DNA of 20,555 nucleotides from JAMIFV01 sp035906055 (GTDB lineage: Bacteria > Pseudomonadota > Alphaproteobacteria > Rickettsiales > JABCZZ01): positions 1 to 20,555 of the forward strand of contig JAMIFV010000042.1 in assembly GCA_035906055.1 (NCBI GenBank), read 5' to 3'. Below the pieces are notes generated by a model. That model ran no database searches. It saw nothing but the letters and a program-made list of their open reading frames with translations, and had not been told where the DNA came from. How positions within the stretch are numbered: the first letter of the stretch is position 1; the number at the start of each line of letters is the position of its first letter. This document shows positions 1 through 6,732 of the stretch, piece after piece. A program made the position numbers and the translations under genes.

Positions 1-122
1 TCCTTAACAACCTTATCCACATGCTCACTGAATACTACACGTCGGTATTTCGCTGAACACACCAAATGATACAGCAAAACACTTACATTATGGCTTTTAT
101 GGATATATTTGCTTTCAACCAT
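1..122 (-). mobile_element. tnpA: IS200/IS605-type transposase TnpA, N-terminal 40 codons (runs off window)
   Basis: Reading the minus strand from an ATG at 120-122 gives an uninterrupted frame to the window edge. It begins MVESKYIHKSHNVSVL and continues YHLVCSAKYRRVVFSEH, which is the N-terminal signature of Y1 (HUH) transposases of the IS200/IS605 superfamily (typical form: YHLVWxTKYRR). These enzymes move single-stranded DNA and have no classical terminal inverted repeats. The HUH motif and catalytic tyrosine would lie further left, outside the window, so activity cannot be judged. A TATAAT sequence on the minus strand at 178-183 could serve as a -10 element, but no matching -35 is evident. 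The gene lies just past the 3' end of bioA and points the same way. Confidence 0.85.
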
Positions 123-138
123 TACTCAATATGGTAAA

Positions 139-174
139 AAGCAAGTCACGAAGCAAGTCACGAAGCAAGCTTCG
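139..174. repeat. 12-bp tandem repeat, 3 copies, upstream of tnpA
   Basis: AAGCAAGTCACG occurs at 139-150 and 151-162, followed by a degenerate third copy, AAGCAAGCTTCG, at 163-174. The last copy creates a small palindrome, CGAAGC-AA-GCTTCG (161-174). It lies between the bioA stop and the tnpA start, so it may belong to the end of the insertion sequence or be a local duplication next to it. The outer boundary of the element is not defined by anything I can see. Confidence 0.75.
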
Positions 175-195
175 AGGAATTATACCTTTAAGAGA

Positions 196-1437
196 TTAAA
201 ACTCGCCCACCACTTTTACCACAGCAGCAGTGAGCCGGGTCAGTTCTTCCGGCGTCACCACGAACGGCGGCATGATATAGATCACATCCTCGATCGGGCG
301 CAGCCATACGCCTTCGTCAATGAAACGCTGACGCAGTTTCGGCTTATCCATAAAAGCCGGTTCTACCTGCACCACACCGATGGCCCCCTTCACGCGCACA
401 TCCACCACGCCTTTCATGCCGTCACATACCGCAAGCTCGCGCAGCATCTGCGCTTCTATCAATTCCACCTGCCTCAGGCGCGGTTCGCTCTCGAACAGGT
501 CGAGCGAGGCATTGGCTGCGGCGCAGGCAAGCGGGTTGGCCATATAGGTGGGCCCATGCATGAAGGCATATTCAGGCTCATCATTCAGGAACGCTTCGAA
601 TACTTCCGCCGAAGCAAGGGTGGCGGCCAGCGTCATCGTGCCGCCCGTCAGCGCTTTGCCGATGCATAATATATCCGGCGTTATGCCCGCTTCATTGCAG
701 GCGAACATGGAGCCGGTGCGGCCAAAACCGGTGGCTATTTCATCGGCGATAAACAACAACCCGTGTTTTTTAGCGATGCGGTAAAGCTCGGCCAGCACGT
801 CGGAGGAATGGAACTTCATCCCCCCCGCGCCCTGCACCAGCGGCTCTATGATAAGCGCGGCGATATTCTTGTGCACGCCTTCCAGCAGCGCGTCCAGCTC
901 ACCGAAACCATATTCGTCGCTGGGGATATCAAGCACATATTGCTTGGTGGCATATGAACGGAATGCCTTATGCATCGCGTCGGGGTCGGAGACGGACATC
1001 GCGCCGGTAGTGTCGCCGTGATAGCCGTGGCGGAAGCACAAAAAACGGTTATGGCTGGGCTGGCGTTTATTCTGCCAGTATTGCAGCGCCATTTTCAGCG
1101 CCACCTCCACCGCCACCGAACCGGAATCGGAAAAAAACACGCGAGACAGCCCCTGCGGGGCGAGTTTAGAGAGGCGGGTTGCGAGGCTGATCGCTGGCTC
1201 ATGCACCAGACCGCCGAACATTACATGCGGTAAAGTCTGAAGCTGCTTTATCACCGCCTGCTCAATATGCTTATGGCGGTAGCCGTGGCACGCGGTCCAC
1301 CAGCTCGCTATGCCGTCCACCAGTTCGCGCCCGTCGGCCAGCTTTATGCGGGAACCTTCAGCTCCCACAACCGGCAAAGGCGGCGCAGCGGTCTGCATCT
1401 GGGTGTAAGGCAGCCAGAGATGAGTGATGTCAGACAT
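196..1437 (-). CDS. bioA: Adenosylmethionine-8-amino-7-oxononanoate aminotransferase (BioA)
   Basis: BioA is a PLP enzyme that uses S-adenosylmethionine as amino donor to convert KAPA to DAPA, the third step of biotin ring assembly. The 413-residue protein has the family landmarks: LWLPYTQMQ at the N-terminus (substrate-site Tyr region), WWTACHGY near 46-53, FFSDSGSVAVEVALKMA near 101-117, HGYHGDTTGAMSVSD near 137-151, ADEIATGFGRTG (231-242) with the PLP-binding Asp232, and the Schiff-base lysine K261 in CIGKALTGG. Length is close to the usual 420-430. The frame stays open upstream, but homology starts at MSDITHLW. That start (1437) lies inside the end of brnA as ATGTCTGA, giving an 8-nt overlap with no clear Shine-Dalgarno, so translation is probably coupled to brnA. 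It is the last gene of bioB-brnT-brnA-bioA. Confidence 0.96.
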   Translation of the reverse strand: MSDITHLWLPYTQMQTAAPPLPVVGAEGSRIKLADGRELVDGIASWWTACHGYRHKHIEQAVIKQLQTLPHVMFGGLVHEPAISLATRLSKLAPQGLSRVFFSDSGSVAVEVALKMALQYWQNKRQPSHNRFLCFRHGYHGDTTGAMSVSDPDAMHKAFRSYATKQYVLDIPSDEYGFGELDALLEGVHKNIAALIIEPLVQGAGGMKFHSSDVLAELYRIAKKHGLLFIADEIATGFGRTGSMFACNEAGITPDILCIGKALTGGTMTLAATLASAEVFEAFLNDEPEYAFMHGPTYMANPLACAAANASLDLFESEPRLRQVELIEAQMLRELAVCDGMKGVVDVRVKGAIGVVQVEPAFMDKPKLRQRFIDEGVWLRPIEDVIYIMPPFVVTPEELTRLTAAVVKVVGEF

Positions 1438-1666
1438 GCTTCTGTTGCAATTTATCTGCCAACCACATTTTGATGAGTGACTGGCGCGTAACCCCCAGGC
1501 GTTTTGCCTCATGATCCAGATCGCGCACCATCCATGCGGGAAAATCCACATTCACGCGTTTTGCTTCCAGGCCAGGCTGTTTGGCGCTATCCCAATCAAT
1601 GAGGTGATCTATATCTTCACCGTCATCGAACATTTTATCAAATTCTTCGCCTTTTATTTTTTTCAT
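1430..1666 (-). CDS. brnA: BrnA-type ribbon-helix-helix antitoxin
   Basis: This 78-residue protein starts MKKIKGEEFDKMFDDGEDI. Its C-terminal half, KRVNVDFPAWMVRDLDHEAK followed by RLGVTRQSLIKMWLADKLQ, is a ribbon-helix-helix (CopG-like) DNA-binding domain. The acidic N-terminal half is where BrnA-family antitoxins contact the toxin. BrnA proteins neutralise the BrnT ribonuclease and repress their own operon. The start at 1666 is preceded by AAAGGGA. The gene overlaps the end of brnT by 29 nt and its stop overlaps the bioA start. The DNA is visibly richer in A+T than the biotin genes on either side, suggesting separate acquisition. Other RHH antitoxin names (CopG family) would fit the sequence equally; the partner identifies it as BrnA. 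Confidence 0.9.
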   Translation of the reverse strand: MKKIKGEEFDKMFDDGEDIDHLIDWDSAKQPGLEAKRVNVDFPAWMVRDLDHEAKRLGVTRQSLIKMWLADKLQQKHV

Positions 1667-1916
1667 AAAATTCCCTTTCTGACTTTCGTGAACGCCGAAC
1701 CGATATAATCCGAACAGCATCACCCCTGCGCGTAAAAACAGCAGTCCAGTGCTTGCCGCCAATACTTCCAAGCATCAAATGCCTGAGTTCGACCTGGTGA
1801 CGGGAGCGCAACTCAAACCTCTCCTCATCCTGCCACAAGGCCTGAGCATCCTCAAAATCAATACCGTGCTTTTCGAGGTTGGCTCTGCTTTTTTCAGAAT
1901 TATACTCAAAATCCAT
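1638..1916 (-). CDS. brnT: BrnT-family ribonuclease toxin
   Basis: This 92-residue protein begins MDFEYNSEKSRANLEKHGID, the characteristic BrnT opening (F-D/E-x-x-K-x-x-N-x-x-K-H-G-I-x-F). It ends with RIISVRRSRKSEREFYEKN, matching the conserved R-x-I-S-x-R-x-A/S-x-x-x-E-x-x-x-Y tail. BrnT toxins have a RelE-like fold and inhibit translation by RNA cleavage; this is family knowledge. The gene starts 36 bases downstream of the bioB stop. Its promoter -10 box ends six bases before the ATG, so the mRNA may be leaderless. It overlaps brnA by 29 nt, an unusually long overlap. No frameshift or truncation is seen, so the toxin looks intact. Confidence 0.92.
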   Translation of the reverse strand: MDFEYNSEKSRANLEKHGIDFEDAQALWQDEERFELRSRHQVELRHLMLGSIGGKHWTAVFTRRGDAVRIISVRRSRKSEREFYEKNKRRRI

Positions 1917-1922
1917 ACAGAT

Positions 1923-1950
1923 ATTATACCAAAATGGTATAAATTTTCAA
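1923..1950 (-). promoter_or_regulatory. brnTA(-bioA) promoter with overlapping palindromic operator
   Basis: On the minus strand there is a -35 TTGAAA (1945-1950), a 16-bp spacer, and a perfect -10 TATAAT (1923-1928). Only six bases (ATCTGT) separate the -10 from the brnT ATG. A perfect inverted repeat, TTATACC-N5-GGTATAA (1924-1942), covers most of the -10 and much of the spacer. The RHH antitoxin BrnA is the obvious candidate to bind it, since BrnA is known to autorepress. Operator function is inferred from position and symmetry. Confidence 0.75.
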
Positions 1951-1951
1951 C

Positions 1952-2920
1952 CTAAGCCGCTTCTACCACCTTCTTATTTAATTCCATTGGCTTAAGCCCA
2001 AGCCGTGCAAAAAGCTGGCGATCCGCTTCCGTATCGGGGTTCTCCGTGGTGAGCAGCTTTTCCCCGTAGAAGATGGAATTCGCCCCGGCCATGAAGCACA
2101 AAGCCTGCATCTCGTCGCTCATCTCCTCGCGGCCAGCGGAAAGACGCACGAAGGACTTCGGCATCAGGATGCGCGCAACCGCCAGCGTCCGCACGAAATC
2201 AAGCGCATGCACGCGGGTTGTGCCTTCAAGCTTGGTGCCTTTCACCTGCACCAGCAGGTTGATGGGAACGCTTTGCGGGTGCGTGGGCAAATTAGCCAGC
2301 GTGCGCAGGAAGTCGGCCCGCGTTTCTTCCGTCTCACCCATGCCCACGATGCCGCCGCAGCATACATTCATGCCTGCCTTCCGCACGTTATCAAGCGTAT
2401 CCAGACGGTCTTTATAGGTGCGCGTGGTGATGATCTCTTTGTAGAACGCTTCGGAGGTGTCAAGATTATGGTTGTAATAGTCCAGCCCCGCATCGGCCAG
2501 TTCCTTGGCCTGGTCTTCACGCAGCATGCCGAGCGTGGCGCAGGTCTCAAGCCCCAGCGACTTCACGCCGCGCACCATCGCGGTGACCTTTTCCATGTCG
2601 CGGTCTTTAGGCGAACGCCATGCCGCGCCCATGCAGAAGCGCGATGCGCCGCTGGCTTTGGCCTTGCGGGCGGCATCCATCACGGCGTCCAGCGCCATGA
2701 GTTTGTCTGCCTTCACGCCTGTGTCGAAATGCGCGCTCTGCGGACAATAACCGCAATCTTCTGAGCAACCGCCGGTTTTAATGCTCAAAAGCGTGCTTAC
2801 CTGCACTTCGTTAGGATTAAAATGCTCGCGATGTAGCCCTTGCGCCTTGAAAACCAGATCATTAAACGGCAGAGTGAAAAGGGCTTTCACTTCGGGCAGC
2901 GTCCAGTCGTGGCGGGTCAT
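1952..2920 (-). CDS. bioB: Biotin synthase (BioB), radical SAM
   Basis: BioB inserts sulfur into dethiobiotin to form biotin. The 322-residue protein carries the radical-SAM cluster motif CSEDCGYC with C52, C56 and C59. It also has the expected ligands of the second [2Fe-2S] cluster: C96 (RFCMGAAWR), C127 (ETCATLG), C187 (NVCCGG) and R259 (FVRLSAGRE). YYNHNLDT (148-155) is the canonical substrate-site stretch. The frame continues upstream, but homology and an AAAAGAG element support the ATG at 2920 (MTRHDWTLPEVKALF). It is transcribed divergently from bioF across a 34-bp gap. brnTA and bioA follow on the same strand, though brnT has its own promoter. No missing residue was noted. Confidence 0.97.
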   Translation of the reverse strand: MTRHDWTLPEVKALFTLPFNDLVFKAQGLHREHFNPNEVQVSTLLSIKTGGCSEDCGYCPQSAHFDTGVKADKLMALDAVMDAARKAKASGASRFCMGAAWRSPKDRDMEKVTAMVRGVKSLGLETCATLGMLREDQAKELADAGLDYYNHNLDTSEAFYKEIITTRTYKDRLDTLDNVRKAGMNVCCGGIVGMGETEETRADFLRTLANLPTHPQSVPINLLVQVKGTKLEGTTRVHALDFVRTLAVARILMPKSFVRLSAGREEMSDEMQALCFMAGANSIFYGEKLLTTENPDTEADRQLFARLGLKPMELNKKVVEAA

Positions 2921-2954
2921 GACCAACTCTTTTGTAGTTACACCAAGAATCTGT
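2921..2954. promoter_or_regulatory. Divergent bioB/bioF control region
   Basis: Only 34 bp separate the bioB and bioF start codons, so the two promoters must overlap each other or the first codons of the genes. I see a short imperfect symmetry, TGTAGTTACA, within it. There is no convincing BirA operator (TTGTAAACC-type halves) and no BioR box (TTATCTATAA-type). The regulator of the pathway therefore cannot be named from this sequence. Confidence 0.35.
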
Positions 2955-4070
2955 ATGCCGACTTTAAGCGACGTAGCAAGCAAAAAGTTAATTGTACTCC
3001 AGCAGGAAAACCGCCAGCGCAGGCTGCGCGACACGGTGCGCGAAGCGGGCAGCGTCATCGGGCGCGAAAACAAAACGCTGATTTCCTTTACCTGCAACGA
3101 TTATCTGGGGTTATCCCAACATGACGCGGTGAAGCAGGCCGCAAGCGATGCGGCGCTGCGTTACGGCGCGGGTGCTGGCGCTTCGCGGCTGGTGACGGGC
3201 AACCACCCTCCTTACCGCGAGCTGGAAACGAAACTCGCGAAATGGAAACGCGCGGAAGCCGCGCTGGTGTTTGGCAGCGGCTATCTGGCCAATACCGGCA
3301 TCATCCCCGCACTGGTGGGTAAAGACGACCTGATACTCGCCGACAAACTTGTGCATGCCTGCCTCATCGACGGCGCGCGGCTTTCCGGTGCCACTTTCCA
3401 GCGCTTCCGCCATAACGACGTGGAGGACTGCCGCAGGCAGTTGAAGAAACACCGCGCCAGTCACCGCAATGCGCTCATCATCACCGACGAGATATTCAGC
3501 ATGGACGGCGACGCCGCGCCGCTCGCTGAACTCAAGGCCGCAGCCCAAGCGTACGATACATGGCTGATGGCCGACGGCGCGCACGCCCTAACGCCGACCT
3601 CCGTACCTTTGGATGTTTATGTCGGCACGCTTTCTAAAACGCTCGGCGCTTATGGCGGCTACGTGGCAGGCAGCAAATTGCTGGTCGAGATGCTCACCTC
3701 CACCGCACGCAGTTTTATCTTTTCCACCGGCCTGCCGCCCGCAACCGTGGCTGCCGCCAATGCCGCGCTCGGCATCGTTATGGAAAATCCGTCACTTGCC
3801 GCTGCACCGCTTGCCAAAGCAAAGCTTTTCACCGGCAGGTTAGGCTTGCCCCCTGCAATCTCACCTATCGTACCGGTTATCCTTAAATCGGAAGAGGCCA
3901 CGCTTGCAGCGTCCGCCAAACTGGAAGAACAAGGCTTCGCGGTCGCTGCTATTCGCCCCCCCACCGTGCCGGAAGGCTCCTCGCGCCTGCGCTTCACGTT
4001 TACGTCCGGGCACAAGGACGAAGATATCCTGCGGCTCGCCGACTTTATCAAAACACAGGGCTGGGTATGA
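2955..4070 (+). CDS. bioF: 8-amino-7-oxononanoate synthase (BioF)
   Basis: BioF is a PLP-dependent alpha-oxoamine synthase that condenses pimeloyl-ACP/CoA with L-alanine to give KAPA. Landmarks in the 371 residues are NDYLGLS (48-54), the GAGAGASRLVTGNH block (71-84), TDEIFSMDGD (177-186), ADGAH (206-210) and the Schiff-base lysine K228 in GTLSKTLGAYGGY. The stretch between the active-site histidine and the lysine is about ten residues shorter than in the E. coli enzyme, and the usual DDAHGxG...GRG loop is missing. The ATG at 2955 gives an N-terminus consistent with the family, but its ribosome binding site is weak. The stop overlaps the next start as ATGA. First gene of the rightward biotin operon. 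Confidence 0.94.
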   Translation: MPTLSDVASKKLIVLQQENRQRRLRDTVREAGSVIGRENKTLISFTCNDYLGLSQHDAVKQAASDAALRYGAGAGASRLVTGNHPPYRELETKLAKWKRAEAALVFGSGYLANTGIIPALVGKDDLILADKLVHACLIDGARLSGATFQRFRHNDVEDCRRQLKKHRASHRNALIITDEIFSMDGDAAPLAELKAAAQAYDTWLMADGAHALTPTSVPLDVYVGTLSKTLGAYGGYVAGSKLLVEMLTSTARSFIFSTGLPPATVAAANAALGIVMENPSLAAAPLAKAKLFTGRLGLPPAISPIVPVILKSEEATLAASAKLEEQGFAVAAIRPPTVPEGSSRLRFTFTSGHKDEDILRLADFIKTQGWV

Positions 4071-4723
4071 ACCTTCTCTGCCTCACAGGCTGGCAGCAGC
4101 CAGCGGACGCGCTTGCACCTTATATCCCCGAAGGTGCCGTACATGTACCTTATGCCGGTTTCACTGACACGGAAAGCCTGTTCGCTTCCCTGCCGCTCGA
4201 AGCAGATGTGGCGATCGGCTGGTCGCTCGGCGGCCAGCTTCTGGTGCGTGCCATTGCAGGCAAACGCATACGCGTGAAAAAGCTTATATTGATAGGCGCA
4301 CCGTTCCAGTTCATGGCCAGCGACGGGTTTGCGCACGGTGCCACACAGCAACTCTGGCAGGGTATACGCGCAAGCTATAAAAACAACCCGGACAGCATGA
4401 TAAAGGAATTCTCCGGCCATGTGGCTGCGGGCGACAGTTACGCCGCCCGCATCATCCGCACCCTCAATAAAACTCTTTCCGTGTGGGAAAACGGTCTTTT
4501 CTGGCTGGACGAGCTGGCGCGTTTTTCCTGTTGCGGGCTTGATTTCTCCGCATTTCCACCTACCTTGTTGCTGCATGGCCGCAATGACCGCGTCATCCAC
4601 CACGAACAGGCGCGGTTTTTTGTAAAGGCCATTCGGGGTGCTGAGCTGATATCGCCGGATGATTGCGGGCACGCGCCGCACATGCATGACGAAGGGCTAC
4701 TGAAAGGGATACTGGGTGTATAA
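4067..4723 (+). CDS. bioH: BioH-like alpha/beta hydrolase (pimeloyl-ACP methyl ester esterase)
   Basis: In the BioC/BioH route this enzyme removes the methyl ester from pimeloyl-ACP methyl ester, ending fatty-acid-like elongation and supplying BioF. The 218-residue protein has the nucleophile elbow GWSLGG (51-56, Ser53), identical to that of E. coli BioH. The likely catalytic Asp174 is in GRNDRVIHHE and His202 in DDCGHAPHMHD. It is shorter than E. coli BioH (256), and the N-terminal oxyanion segment LLCLTGWQ replaces the usual HGWG. It overlaps bioF by 4 nt and bioC by 8 nt, which supports the biotin role. Non-orthologous esterases (BioG, BioK, BioJ and others) can fill this step, so the symbol is a functional assignment. 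Confidence 0.8.
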   Translation: MNLLCLTGWQQPADALAPYIPEGAVHVPYAGFTDTESLFASLPLEADVAIGWSLGGQLLVRAIAGKRIRVKKLILIGAPFQFMASDGFAHGATQQLWQGIRASYKNNPDSMIKEFSGHVAAGDSYAARIIRTLNKTLSVWENGLFWLDELARFSCCGLDFSAFPPTLLLHGRNDRVIHHEQARFFVKAIRGAELISPDDCGHAPHMHDEGLLKGILGV

Positions 4724-5456
4724 TATACGCCGCGTGCGCAATGACTTCAACGACGCCGCCACGCGTTACGACACGCACGCGCGGCTGCAACAGCATGTGA
4801 TGCTGCAGCTGATACTGCGCCTGCCGCGCCTGCAACCGGGTGCAACCGTGCTGGATGCAGGTTGCGGCACTGGGGCATTCGCCCGCACCGCGCAGCATAA
4901 AAACGTCATCGCGCTCGATCATGCCATACAGATGTGCGTGGAAGCGCGCCGCTCCGGCTCCCTGCCCGTTTCTGCCGACATGGCGCAGCTACCTTTTGCC
5001 AATGCCGCCTTCGACTGCCTGTTCTCATCCCTTGCGCTGCAATGGGCTGCCGACTGGAAAAAAACACTCGCCGAATGGAAGCGCGTATTGAAGCCCGGCG
5101 GTACGCTGGCATTTTCCACTTTCGGCGCAGGCACGCTGCGTGAGCTTACGGAAAGCTTCCGCACGGCGGACGCTTTCACGCATGTATCGGAATTCACCGA
5201 CGCGCAGGACATATGGAAATACATGCCCGCCACTGTGGACAGCGAAACCGTCACCGAATATTACCCGGACATACTGACCCTTGGCCGACACCTCAAGGCC
5301 CTCGGCGCAAGCAACAAGCACCGTAATGCCCGCCGCAGCCTCACCACGCCCAGACAGTTGAGCAAAGTGGAAGCGCATTACGCGCGGCATTTTGGCACCG
5401 CACAGGGGCTGCGCGTAAGCTGGAACGTGCTATATGTAACATTGCAAAAGCCATGA
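4716..5456 (+). CDS. bioC: Malonyl-ACP O-methyltransferase (BioC)
   Basis: BioC methylates the free carboxyl of malonyl-ACP so that the fatty-acid machinery accepts it as primer for pimelate synthesis. The 246-residue protein has the SAM-binding motif VLDAGCGTGAFA (45-56), the acidic ribose-binding loop VIALDHA, and the post-motif LPFANAAFDCLFSSLALQW followed by RVLKPGGTLAFSTFG typical of BioC. The N-terminal block DFNDAATRYDTHARLQQ matches the family opening and requires the GTG start at 4716, inside the end of bioH and eight bases after an AAGGGAT element. The C-terminus, RVSWNVLYVTLQKP, is complete. It overlaps bioD as ATGA. Confidence 0.94.
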   Translation: MYNIRRVRNDFNDAATRYDTHARLQQHVMLQLILRLPRLQPGATVLDAGCGTGAFARTAQHKNVIALDHAIQMCVEARRSGSLPVSADMAQLPFANAAFDCLFSSLALQWAADWKKTLAEWKRVLKPGGTLAFSTFGAGTLRELTESFRTADAFTHVSEFTDAQDIWKYMPATVDSETVTEYYPDILTLGRHLKALGASNKHRNARRSLTTPRQLSKVEAHYARHFGTAQGLRVSWNVLYVTLQKP

Positions 5457-6124
5457 AGCGTTACTTTATAACCGCCACCGGCACCGACATCGGCAAGACT
5501 TTTGTCACCTGTGCGCTCACGTGGCAGTTGCGCCAGAAAGGCTTGCAGGTGCAGGCGCTCAAACCCATCGCCAGCGGCGTTGATGAACATGCGCTGGCAA
5601 CCAGCGATGCCGGACAGTTGCTGCAGGCAATGGAAAAGCCCGTTACCGACATCGGCAGCATCTGCCCGTGGCGCTATCGCGCGGCGCTTTCGCCCGACAT
5701 GGCGGCAAAGCGGGAAGGCACCAGACACACCTTCGATGATCTGGTCGCGTTCTGCAATAAACGTGCAACCGGGGATGTCCAGCTTATCGAGGGCGCAGGC
5801 GGCGTCATGAGCCCCGTCACCGCACAGCATACCGTGCTGGACTGGATGGCGGCCCTTGCCCTGCCCGTTATCCTTGTCACCGGCAGCTATGTGGGCAGCA
5901 TCAGCCATACGCTCAGCGCCATAAAGGCGCTGGATTCATCAGGACTTAAACTGCATTCGCTTATCGTTAATGAAACAGCAGGCTCGACAGCATCCCCGCA
6001 GGACACGAAAGACACGCTAAACAGCCACATGCAGAAGAAAATTCCCATCCGCCTTTTAAGCAGGCTGGATTCAGGCGGGGATTTATGGAAAGATGCGGCA
6101 AATCATCTGGAAGGCCTGATATGA
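5453..6124 (+). CDS. bioD: Dethiobiotin synthetase (BioD)
   Basis: BioD is an ATP-dependent carboxylase that closes the ureido ring of dethiobiotin from DAPA and CO2. The 223 residues contain the P-loop GTDIGKT (10-16), the substrate-binding lysine K37 in LKPIASG, and the second Mg/ATP region LIEGAGGVMSPV that is diagnostic for BioD. VNETAGS near the C-terminal third is where the base-binding N-E motif is expected. Length equals the usual 220-230. It overlaps bioC by 4 nt upstream and the RDD gene by 4 nt downstream, so the whole rightward set is probably one tightly coupled transcript. Confidence 0.96.
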   Translation: MKRYFITATGTDIGKTFVTCALTWQLRQKGLQVQALKPIASGVDEHALATSDAGQLLQAMEKPVTDIGSICPWRYRAALSPDMAAKREGTRHTFDDLVAFCNKRATGDVQLIEGAGGVMSPVTAQHTVLDWMAALALPVILVTGSYVGSISHTLSAIKALDSSGLKLHSLIVNETAGSTASPQDTKDTLNSHMQKKIPIRLLSRLDSGGDLWKDAANHLEGLI

Positions 6125-6732
6125 ACTCCACCGAAGAGAAACCTGAAGCGCAGAAAGACTTTGCCGAACTCAATGCGTCGCTTACCAAGCCGGTGAAATA
6201 TGCCACGTTCAATGCGCGCATGTTCGCGGCGATTGTAGATGCGGGCTTCGTGCTGGCCATCGCCTATCCGCTGGGATCGCTGATCGACGGACTGATCTTT
6301 CCTCCCATCGACTACACAGCGATTAACCTCATTTCCAGCCCCGACTTTCCGGCGGAGCAAAAATCGGAGCTGGTGATGCAGTTCATGTCGGAACAGAAAC
6401 TGTTTGCACGCATGGTGTTTACCAACCTGTTCCAGCTGGCGATGTTCGCCATCTACATCATTCCCTGCTGGATGCGTTATAAAACCACGCCGGGCAAGAT
6501 GCTGGCAGGTATCGAGATCCGCGATGAATTCACCAATGAGCTGATGACGCACCGCCAGATGGTCAAGCGCTTCTTCGGATATATTCTCTCCGGCATCCCC
6601 CTTACGCTCGGGTTTATCTGGATGGGCCTCTCCCGAAAAAAACAGTGCTGGCATGACAGCATCGCCGGAACCGTGGTGGTGGTGAAAGAAAGGCGCCCCT
6701 TCAGCTTAGCTCTTCGATCTGCAAGTCAGTAA
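6121..6732 (+). CDS. RDD-domain integral membrane protein
   Basis: The 203-residue protein has an RDD fold. The first membrane segment carries R-M-F-A-A-I-V-D-A (the RxxAxxxD signature), the second segment is around FQLAMFAIYIIPCWM, the amphipathic turn is TPGKMLAGIEIRD, and the final segment ends with the conserved CWHDSIAGTVVV. RDD proteins are poorly characterised; some have been linked to ion transport, and nothing here fixes a substrate. The start is the ATG of the ATGA overlap with bioD, so it is probably cotranslated with the biotin genes. Its end overlaps the convergent uspA-like gene by 32 bp. A role in uptake or retention of a pathway intermediate would be speculation. Confidence 0.88.
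   Translation: MNSTEEKPEAQKDFAELNASLTKPVKYATFNARMFAAIVDAGFVLAIAYPLGSLIDGLIFPPIDYTAINLISSPDFPAEQKSELVMQFMSEQKLFARMVFTNLFQLAMFAIYIIPCWMRYKTTPGKMLAGIEIRDEFTNELMTHRQMVKRFFGYILSGIPLTLGFIWMGLSRKKQCWHDSIAGTVVVVKERRPFSLALRSASQ

Noticed and set aside
1438..1551. N-terminal extension of bioA upstream of its MSDITHLW start
   Set aside because: The added residues are the out-of-frame translation of brnA and do not resemble any BioA N-terminus.
2921..2960. A BirA- or BioR-type operator between bioB and bioF
   Set aside because: TTGTAGTTACACC superficially resembles half of a BirA site, but no second half at proper spacing exists and no BioR-like TTATCTATAA is present.
3659..4687. A 342-codon minus-strand frame opposite bioF and bioH
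   Set aside because: No domain is recognisable, it spans two real plus-strand genes and their overlap, and its composition is that of a complementary shadow.
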